NCBI GenBank assembly: GCA_964344215.1
Contig: CAYFMP010000046.1
Coordinates: 1-31,002, forward strand
Source: CAYFMP01 sp964344215
GTDB taxonomy: Bacteria; Pseudomonadota; Alphaproteobacteria; Rhodospirillales; Casp-alpha2
Direction: 5' to 3'
DNA: 31,002 nucleotides
Shown here: piece by piece, positions 16,810 to 22,255 of the stretch
How positions within the stretch are numbered: position 1 is the first letter of the stretch
How the letters are laid out: the number at the start of each line of letters is the position of its first letter
Position numbers and translations under genes: made by a program
Notes under the pieces: model-generated
What the model saw: the letters and a program-made list of their open reading frames with translations, nothing else
What the model was told of the DNA's origin: nothing
Databases searched by the model: none

Positions 16810-16858
16810 ATGTCGATGAATGCCGATAAATGCCGATAAATGCCGATAAATGCCGATA
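16810..16858. repeat. Decamer repeat array B (AATGCCGATA x4 plus variant)
   Basis: One variant copy (AATGTCGATG) is followed by four identical AATGCCGATA units at an exact 10-nt period, ending in TC. The unit is related to array A 50 bp upstream. Identity of the copies indicates recent expansion or strong constraint. They are not CRISPR repeats, because there are no spacers. Confidence 0.75.
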
Positions 16859-17041
16859 TCAACCCGCGGCGGCTCGGAGCCGCCTCGCCGGCCCCACGCG
16901 AACGGGCGCGCGGAACCGTCTGCAACGGCGCGGGCAGTCCGCGGCGGAGGCCTCTCCGCCCGGCGGCCACACCCGTCGACAAGCCGACGGACGACGGCCA
17001 CCACCATCCTATTCATAATGTCAAAGAGAACTTTTTAGATA

Positions 17042-17070
17042 TATGTAGGATAAAATAACTAAATTGTCAA
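17042..17070 (-). promoter_or_regulatory. Candidate sigma70 promoter pointing left into the repeat arrays
   Basis: On the minus strand TTGACA (17070-17065) and TACATA (17047-17042) are separated by exactly 17 bp inside the AT-rich patch. A second TTGACA (17024-17019), preceded by a similar GTTCT element, lies 46 bp further along. Transcription would run through the decamer arrays towards the 3' end of soxG, where no protein gene is present. Confidence 0.35.
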
Positions 17071-17079
17071 GAACAAAAG

Positions 17080-17406
17080 TCATCCGTACGCCGCCTGCGT
17101 CGGGATCTTCTTCAGCTCCGACTGGATGGCGCGCTCCTCGTGCCACAGGTCGTAGGCCTTCCGCATGTTGATCCACAAGTCCGGGCCGTTGCCGCAGAAT
17201 CTGCCCAGGCGCAGCGCCATCGTCACCGTCACCGGCTTCGGGTCGTCGCGGCGCATGATGGCGTGCAGGGTCTGGCGCGACACCCGCAACTCGCGGGCGG
17301 CGGCGGAGACACCGATGCCGAGGGCCGGCAGCACGTCGTCTCTGAGGACGGCGCCCGGATGGGTGGGCTCGCGGGTACGGCGTTCGGTCACAAAGTGCTC
17401 GGCCAT
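17080..17406 (-). CDS. higA: HigA-type antitoxin / XRE-family regulator, without a HigB partner
   Basis: The 108-residue protein has the HigA layout: HPGAVLRDDVLPALGIGVSAAARELRVSRQTLHAIMRRDDP..VTVTMALRLGRFCGNGPDLWINMRKAYDLW. The helix-turn-helix covers about residues 32-60. HigA neutralises the RelE-like toxin HigB and represses its own operon. A HigB gene would be expected just upstream, but the bases before the start encode the C-terminus of a small CxxCG protein and no RelE-like frame is found within several hundred bases on either side. It is therefore a solitary antitoxin-like regulator. ATG 17406 is the natural start. Confidence 0.85.
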   Translation of the reverse strand: MAEHFVTERRTREPTHPGAVLRDDVLPALGIGVSAAARELRVSRQTLHAIMRRDDPKPVTVTMALRLGRFCGNGPDLWINMRKAYDLWHEERAIQSELKKIPTQAAYG

Positions 17407-17438
17407 CAGTGATAGTCCTCAAGTTTGACGCGGCCAAC

Positions 17439-17591
17439 TCACATCCTTCGCGTCCGCACGTCGCCGCAGCGCCGGCATTCGTCGCGCTCGACGCTGCCGC
17501 CGGCGCCGAAGCCGAAGGTGGCGTCGACCATCCGGTAGTCGTGCAGGCCGAGCCAGCACAAGAGCCGGCCGAGGAATTCGGATATGTCCAT
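17439..17591 (-). CDS. Small putative zinc-binding protein (CxxCG tail)
   Basis: The 50-residue frame starts at ATG 17591; an in-frame ATG at 17648 would give 69 residues. The sequence shows an amphipathic N-terminus (MDISEFLGRLLCWLGLHDYRMVD), a Gly-rich linker and a C-terminal ECRRCGDVRTRRM. The pattern C..xGxH..Y with a distant CxxCG resembles short phage and bacterial zinc-ribbon proteins, with C12, H17, C40 and C43 as likely ligands. It ends 32 bp before higA in the same direction and starts divergently from the DUF2784 gene. No clear ribosome site was found for either start, so its reality as a gene is moderate. Confidence 0.45.
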   Translation of the reverse strand: MDISEFLGRLLCWLGLHDYRMVDATFGFGAGGSVERDECRRCGDVRTRRM

Positions 17592-17692
17592 ATGTTCGTC
17601 TGCCGCCCGGTCGTGGACGGACTTCGCCAGTATAGCGCGCTTTGCCATTGCGGGCGAGGCGGGTGTAGCGTGGGGCGAGAACGGGAGAGACC

Positions 17693-18103
17693 ATGCTGTA
17701 CCGCGCCCTGGCCGACGTCGCCGTCGGCCTGCATCTGCTGTTCGTGCTGTTCGTCGTGTTCGGCGGCCTGCTGGCGCTGAAGCGGCCGTGGGTGGCATGG
17801 GCGCACGTTCCGGCCTTCCTGTGGGGGGCGGCCATCGAGTTCGGCGGCTGGGTCTGCCCGCTGACCTACATCGAGAACGACCTCAGGCTGCTCGGCGCCG
17901 AGGAGGGCTACGCGACCAGCTTCGTCGAGCGCTACATCCTGCCCCTGCTCTATCCGGACCTGCTGTTCGACGGCGGCTTCCCGCGTGAGGGCTTCATCGC
18001 CATCGGCGTCTTCGTGCTCGTTGTCAACGCCGTCGTCTACTGGCGGGTGTGGCGCAAGCATTGGCGACCGGCCGCCAGCCGGCCCGCCGATCACCGCAAA
18101 TGA
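17693..18103 (+). CDS. DUF2784-family membrane protein
   Basis: The 136-residue protein starts at ATG 17693 behind GGGAGAGA. It has the features of DUF2784: VGLHLLFVLFVVFGGLLAL as the first membrane segment, the W.H.P...WG..IEFGGWVCPLTYIENDLR signature, and a YILPLLYPDLLF segment. A last hydrophobic helix (FIAIGVFVLVVNAVVYW) is followed by a basic cytoplasmic tail. Three to four membrane helices are expected. The function is unknown. It is probably the first gene of a short plus-strand run with the exported protein and the TlpA-like protein downstream. Confidence 0.9.
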   Translation: MLYRALADVAVGLHLLFVLFVVFGGLLALKRPWVAWAHVPAFLWGAAIEFGGWVCPLTYIENDLRLLGAEEGYATSFVERYILPLLYPDLLFDGGFPREGFIAIGVFVLVVNAVVYWRVWRKHWRPAASRPADHRK

Positions 18104-18179
18104 CCGCCGACGCCTTTGCGCCGGCGGCGCTTGCGGGTAACATCCGGGCCGAAGACTTCAACCGCGAGTCGGAGAGCGC

Positions 18180-18821
18180 ATGCGCGTCGACAGCCCAAAC
18201 AGACGAAGTTCCTCCACCGCGCCGGCCTGGGCAGCGGCGCTGATGGTGCTGGCTTTGGTTTCGGCGGCGACGGCCACCGCCCAACAGGCGGCGGACGAGT
18301 CGCCCAGGCCGGGCGGGCCGCCGGTCACCGTGTGGCGCGGCGGCGGTCTGTCGGTCGAGCTGGCGCCGCTGCTGATCGCCCCGGCCGCCGCCTTCTTCCT
18401 CAATCGCGGTTTCGCCCACGACGACGCCGTCGAGCTGGCCCGGACCGGCTGCGTGTTCCGCTCGTCGATCGGCCACGCCGAGACCGAGCCCGGCGCCGCG
18501 CCCATCGAGATCGACCTCAGGGCGTGGCGGGTCAGAAGCGGCGGCGCCTGGCGGTCTTACAAGACCAAGAAGCGGTGGCTGGCCGGCTTCGAGAGGAAGG
18601 GGCTCTCGAAGCAGGCCCGCATCGCCTTGCGCTGGGCGCTGTTCCCGACCCGCCAGACCTACCGGGCCAACGACTTCAACTGGGGGATCCACGCCTTCGG
18701 ACTGCCGCCGGGGAGCGCGTTCGATCTGGAGGTGAGGTGGCGGTACGGCGGCGCCGAGCACAGCCACGTGCTTACCGGCCTCAAGTGTTCCGACGAAGGA
18801 GACGCCGGTGTCCTCAGGTAG
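18180..18821 (+). CDS. Exported protein of unknown function
   Basis: The 213-residue protein starts at ATG 18180. A basic N-terminus (MRVDSPNRRSSS) and a hydrophobic stretch (AAALMVLALVSAATATAQQA) form a Sec signal peptide of about 35 residues. The mature part begins with a predicted beta-rich stretch and a hydrophobic segment (ELAPLLIAPAAAFFLNRGF). It contains a basic helix (YKTKKRWLAGFERKGLSKQARIALRWALFPTRQTY) and ends in a beta-rich half (GIHAFGLPPGSAFDLEVRWRYGG). Only two mature cysteines are visible. I do not recognise a family. Its 3' end overlaps the start of the TlpA-like gene by 14 bp, so the two are translationally coupled; a periplasmic partner or substrate of that thioredoxin is a reasonable guess. 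Confidence 0.7.
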   Translation: MRVDSPNRRSSSTAPAWAAALMVLALVSAATATAQQAADESPRPGGPPVTVWRGGGLSVELAPLLIAPAAAFFLNRGFAHDDAVELARTGCVFRSSIGHAETEPGAAPIEIDLRAWRVRSGGAWRSYKTKKRWLAGFERKGLSKQARIALRWALFPTRQTYRANDFNWGIHAFGLPPGSAFDLEVRWRYGGAEHSHVLTGLKCSDEGDAGVLR

Positions 18822-19371
18822 ATCGAAGAGCGCCATCGGAAGGCGGTGTGTGCTCGGCCTGCTGGCGGCCGCCGCGGCCGGCGTTTCGGCAACCGTGCCG
18901 AGCGCCGGACCGGTTGCCGCGGCGCGGCTGTTGCTGTCGCCGATGCCCAACCTCAAGCCGGCGCCGGATTTCGCGCTCGCCGATCTCGACGACAAAGTCC
19001 ACCGGCTCGCCGACTACCGGGGCCGGGTCGTCCTCGTCAATTTCTGGGCCACCTGGTGCCCGCCGTGCCGGTTCGAGATCCCGGCCATGCAGCGGGCCTG
19101 GGAGATCCTGCGCGACGAGGATATCGCCGTGCTGGCGCCCCACGTCGGCGGCGACGCCGATCAGGTATTCCGGTTCACGGCCGATTTCGACATCGATTTC
19201 CCGCTGCTGATCGACGGCGGTTCCGAAGTCACCGACGCCTGGCCGGTGCTCGGTCTGCCGACCACCATCGTCGTCGACCCCGAAGGGCGCATGGCGCTCC
19301 GCGCGGTCGGCAGCCGCGAATGGGACGAGCCGGCCATCCTCGATCAGATCCGCGCCCTCAAGAACGCCTGA
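18808..19371 (+). CDS. TlpA/ResA-like periplasmic thioredoxin
   Basis: The 187-residue protein starts at GTG 18808 inside the end of the upstream gene. Its N-terminus (RRCVLGLLAAAAAGVSATVPSAGPVAAA) is a signal peptide or anchor of about 40 residues. The thioredoxin fold follows, with FALADLDDKVHRLADYRGRVVLVNFWATWCPPCRFEIPAM. WCPPC near residues 81-85 is the redox-active pair, and GLPTTIVVDPEGR holds the cis-proline loop. Family members reduce disulfides in the periplasm, often for cytochrome c maturation or specific clients. Maturation of the many c-type cytochromes encoded further right is a possible role, but no direct link is visible. It converges on eutC with a 7-bp gap. Confidence 0.9.
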   Translation: MSSGRSKSAIGRRCVLGLLAAAAAGVSATVPSAGPVAAARLLLSPMPNLKPAPDFALADLDDKVHRLADYRGRVVLVNFWATWCPPCRFEIPAMQRAWEILRDEDIAVLAPHVGGDADQVFRFTADFDIDFPLLIDGGSEVTDAWPVLGLPTTIVVDPEGRMALRAVGSREWDEPAILDQIRALKNA

Positions 19372-19378
19372 CGGCGCC

Positions 19379-20368
19379 TCATTCGCCGATCACCGCTCCC
19401 AGCCCGGCGGCCTTGGCCTTGTGGTAGGCGACGGTGGCGATGGCTGTATCCTGAACGCCGGTCCCGGTCAGGTCGCAAACGGTGATCTGCGCGGGCGAGG
19501 TCCGGCCCGGCCGGGCGTCGCCGACGATGGCGCCCAGTTCGACGGCGGCGAAGTCGTCGGCGACGGCGCCGGCCGCGATGGCGTGATGCAACTCGCCCAG
19601 TCGCGCCACCTGGACGCGGCTGTCGCAGGCATAGAGATCGCACCCCGCCAACACGGCAGGATCGAGCTCGTTCTTGGTTTCCGCGTCCGAGCCGATGGCG
19701 GTGAGGTGCTGGCCGGGACTGAGCCACTCTGCCCGGACCAGGGGTGTGCGCGACGGCGTCGCGGTGACGACGAGGTCGGATTCGCGGACCGCCTGTTCGA
19801 CGCTGTCGGCGACGGCAACGCTCAGGCCCAGCCGCTCCGACATCTCCTCGGCATAGGCGCCGGCCTTCGCCGCATCGCGGGCCCAGACCAGGACGGTGCC
19901 GAATTCGCGGACCAGCCCGAGCGCCTCGATTTGCAGGCGGGCCTGAATGCCGGCGCCGATGACGCCGACGGTGGCGAGGCTTTCCGGCGCCAGGTGCTTG
20001 GCGGCGACGGCGCCGGCGGCCGCCGTGCGCACTTCGGTCAGGTAGCCGTTGTCGAGCAGCACGGCGCGAACGTGGCCGGTCTCGGAATCCAACAGCGCCA
20101 TCATGCCGCCGCTGGTGGAAAGCCCGCGTTTCGGGTTGTCGAAGAAGCCCGAGCTCAGCTTCACGGCGAACGCTTCGAAGCCCTTGACGTAGGCCGACTT
20201 GACGTCGACCTCGCCGTTGAAATCGTCGACGTCGAGGCGCAGGATCGGCGGCATCACGCAATCGCCGCGGTGGAGCGCCGAGAAGGCTCGCCCGACGGCG
20301 GCGACGGCCTCCGAGTCGATGGCTACGCAACGCCGGAGCTCGGCCTCGCTCAAGACCAGGATGCTCAT
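19379..20368 (-). CDS. eutC: Ornithine cyclodeaminase / mu-crystallin family reductase, EutC-like
   Basis: The 329-residue protein is of the ornithine cyclodeaminase/mu-crystallin family. It shows VKSAYVKGFEAFAVKLSSGFFDNPKRGL, the TEVRTAAAGAVAAKHL segment (R114), the NAD(P)-binding GVIGAGIQARLQIEAL at 135-150, and HLTAIGSDAETKNELDP. Together with the dehydratase gene directly upstream it forms the EutB-EutC pair known from ectoine and hydroxyectoine degradation. The same two folds also serve as BhcD (iminosuccinate reductase) and BhcB in the beta-hydroxyaspartate cycle. No other ectoine or Bhc genes are in the window, so the substrate is open. ATG 20368 is the start. Confidence 0.82.
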   Translation of the reverse strand: MSILVLSEAELRRCVAIDSEAVAAVGRAFSALHRGDCVMPPILRLDVDDFNGEVDVKSAYVKGFEAFAVKLSSGFFDNPKRGLSTSGGMMALLDSETGHVRAVLLDNGYLTEVRTAAAGAVAAKHLAPESLATVGVIGAGIQARLQIEALGLVREFGTVLVWARDAAKAGAYAEEMSERLGLSVAVADSVEQAVRESDLVVTATPSRTPLVRAEWLSPGQHLTAIGSDAETKNELDPAVLAGCDLYACDSRVQVARLGELHHAIAAGAVADDFAAVELGAIVGDARPGRTSPAQITVCDLTGTGVQDTAIATVAYHKAKAAGLGAVIGE

Positions 20369-20422
20369 GTCCGTACCTGTGGGGAACGGTGACTCATTGC
20401 CGGTTCCTCGAGGTACAAGGGC

Positions 20423-21400
20423 TCATGGCTTGTGTTTCCGGACGATATCGGTGAACGCCCGCATGTCGACGTTGCAGCCGCTGACGACGATGGCGGCCTG
20501 TTTGCCGAGGTCGCCGGCCAGCCAGTTGACGACAGCGGCGACGCCGACGGCGCCGGCGCCTTCGGCGACCAATCGGTCGTTCCAATAGAGCCAGGCCATG
20601 GCCTCGGCGATCTGGTCTTCGGACACCAGGACCAGTTCGTCGACCAGATCGCGGACCAAATCGAACGTATAGGCGTTGTTCATGCCGATGCCGCCGCCCA
20701 GGCTGTCGGCCAACGTCGGCACCTCCTCGACCTGTACCGGCTTGTGGGCTCTTTGCGATTCGACCATGGCGGCGCCGTGTTCCATGGAAACGCCGACGAT
20801 GCGGATGTCCGGCTTCATGCCCTTGGCGGCGACGGCGATGCCGCCGATCAGGCCGCCGCCGGACAGCGGCACGACGATGGTATCGGTGTCGGGCGCCTCG
20901 TCGATGATCTCGCGGCCGATGGTGCCCTGGCCGGCGATGACGTGGGGGTCGTCGAACGGCGGCACGTAGATCGAGCCCTCTTCGGCGACCCGGGCCAGCG
21001 CCGCTTCCTCGGCCTCGTCCTGGTTCTTGCCGGCGATGACGACCTCGGCGTCGAGCGCCCGGATCGCCTCGATCTTCACGTTGGGCACCAGCTCCGACAT
21101 GAAGACGGCGGCCCGCACCCCCAATCTGCGGGCGGCGTATGCGACGCCGCGGCCGTGGTTGCCGGTGGAAACGGCGACGACACCGCGGCTGCGCTCCTCG
21201 TCGTCCAGGCACAACAGCTTGTAGGTGGCGCCGCGCAGCTTGAAAGCGCCAGTGTCCTGCATGGTCTCGAGCTTGAGGCGAACGTCGGCGCCGGTGTGCT
21301 CGGACAACGGCTGCGACAGCCTGAGCGGTGTCCGGCAGACGTGCGCCGACAACGCCTTGGCGGCGCGCCGCACTTCATCCAAGGTTACCGACTCGGCCAT
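20423..21400 (-). CDS. eutB: Threonine/serine dehydratase-like PLP enzyme, EutB-like
   Basis: The 325-residue enzyme of PLP fold type II has the lysine motif TGAFKLRGA (K54), the VAVSTGNHGRGVAYAARRLG substrate loop, PLSGGGLIGGIAVAAKG for the PLP phosphate, and a C-terminal VVSGCNVD. It lacks the ACT domain of biosynthetic threonine deaminases, like catabolic dehydratases. It precedes eutC by 54 bp, and the pair is annotated in relatives as the hydroxyectoine-utilisation dehydratase and cyclodeaminase. A beta-hydroxyaspartate dehydratase (BhcB) is the main alternative, because it belongs to the same subgroup and also sits next to a cyclodeaminase homologue. The start is ATG 21400. Confidence 0.82.
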   Translation of the reverse strand: MAESVTLDEVRRAAKALSAHVCRTPLRLSQPLSEHTGADVRLKLETMQDTGAFKLRGATYKLLCLDDEERSRGVVAVSTGNHGRGVAYAARRLGVRAAVFMSELVPNVKIEAIRALDAEVVIAGKNQDEAEEAALARVAEEGSIYVPPFDDPHVIAGQGTIGREIIDEAPDTDTIVVPLSGGGLIGGIAVAAKGMKPDIRIVGVSMEHGAAMVESQRAHKPVQVEEVPTLADSLGGGIGMNNAYTFDLVRDLVDELVLVSEDQIAEAMAWLYWNDRLVAEGAGAVGVAAVVNWLAGDLGKQAAIVVSGCNVDMRAFTDIVRKHKP

Positions 21401-21577
21401 GGCCTAGTTCCGCCTGGAGCCGGGCCGGCTCCGCCCGGTCCTGTCGTCGAAGTTCGAAGACAATTGATTTCCCTCCGCCGCCGCGCCCCCTTCGCGCGAC
21501 CCGTATTATCCAGACCCGCAATTTTATTTCAAAGGCTTAATCCCGGGCCGCTGTCGAGGCGAGAGGACCGACGACGG

Positions 21578-22201
21578 TCAGTTGGCCCCGATCGCCGTCA
21601 GGAAGGCCTTCGACGGCTCGACCGCCTTGTGGACCAGGTTGTAGTGACAACCGATACAGGTCGCGCCCGTCTTCAGGGCCTCCGCGTGCTGGGTCTGGCC
21701 CCGTTTGCGCGCCGGTTTGATGGCCTCCATGACGTGGCAGCGGCGGCAGTTCTTGCTGTTGTTGGAAAGCATCTCCATGCGGACCCGGTCGGCGGCGGCC
21801 GGCCGCAGAACCTCGAACGCCTCGGGATTGGAAAAATCGTTGACCATCCAGACGAAAAGCTCGTTGGTGCCGATGAAGTGATCCCACATGGCGAAGGTGA
21901 GCCGGCCCGAGACGTGACAGTCCGAGCATTTGGCGCGCACCCCGCTCGCCGTCTTCCAGTGTTTCGACTCCCGGTACTCCTTGTAGACCGTGTTCTCCAT
22001 CACGTGGCAGGTGTAGGCGCAGAAGTCCTCGGAGGAAAAATAGTAGTCGGTGGCGTCGATGGTGGCGACGGCGATGCCGCCGATGGCGACGACGACGAGC
22101 GTCAGTTTCCACGGGAAGCGGCGCACGAGGCGGCGCCATAGGCCGGCTTTTTTGGGCGGCTTGTCGTCGGTGTCGCCGGGCTCATTCCCCAATGAGGGCA
22201 T
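21578..22201 (-). CDS. NapC/NirT-family tetraheme cytochrome c (second copy, CX3CH heme 1)
   Basis: The 207-residue protein has one N-terminal membrane helix (31-49) and four c-heme motifs: CAYTCH (61-66), CSDCH (92-96), CRRCH (152-156) and CIGCH (182-186). The first is CX3CH rather than CX2CH and is followed by VM, a possible Met ligand position as in NrfH. The C-terminal IKPARKRGQTQHAEALK..TCIGCHYNLVH block is shared with the other tetraheme protein encoded at 26619-27209. Proteins of this family take electrons from menaquinol or ubiquinol and feed periplasmic reductases. The gene is last in the molybdoenzyme operon, 54 bp behind its catalytic gene, with GGAGTCGAGAC before ATG 22201. Confidence 0.92.
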   Translation of the reverse strand: MPSLGNEPGDTDDKPPKKAGLWRRLVRRFPWKLTLVVVAIGGIAVATIDATDYYFSSEDFCAYTCHVMENTVYKEYRESKHWKTASGVRAKCSDCHVSGRLTFAMWDHFIGTNELFVWMVNDFSNPEAFEVLRPAAADRVRMEMLSNNSKNCRRCHVMEAIKPARKRGQTQHAEALKTGATCIGCHYNLVHKAVEPSKAFLTAIGAN

Positions 22202-22255
22202 GTCTCGACTCCATCAATCGTGGGTCGTCCTCGATCCCGGGGCAATTGATCCGGG

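Larger units (their letters stand above)
16691..17079. other. 389-bp gene-free stretch between soxG and higA
   Basis: No reading frame on either strand looks like a real gene. The stretch holds the two decamer arrays, a GC-rich middle part, and an AT-rich patch at about 17011-17078 that contrasts strongly with its surroundings. soxG and the higA-like gene converge here, so it is a 3'-to-3' gap. No strong terminator hairpin was recognised. Confidence 0.6.

Noticed and set aside
16721..16858. Possible CRISPR array
   Set aside because: The repeat units are 10 bp and directly adjacent with no unique spacers, and no cas genes are present.
17407..17640. A HigB/RelE toxin gene upstream of higA
   Set aside because: No frame shows the RelE-type pattern. 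The bases before higA encode the C-terminus of the small CxxCG protein.
17439..17798. A 119-residue version of the small CxxCG protein
   Set aside because: The N-terminal half overlaps the DUF2784 gene on the other strand and is Arg-rich shadow sequence.
21566..21579. Hairpin GACCG-ACGA-CGGTC as terminator of the molybdoenzyme operon
   Set aside because: The stem is only five base pairs, overlaps the stop codon, and no T-run follows on the minus strand.
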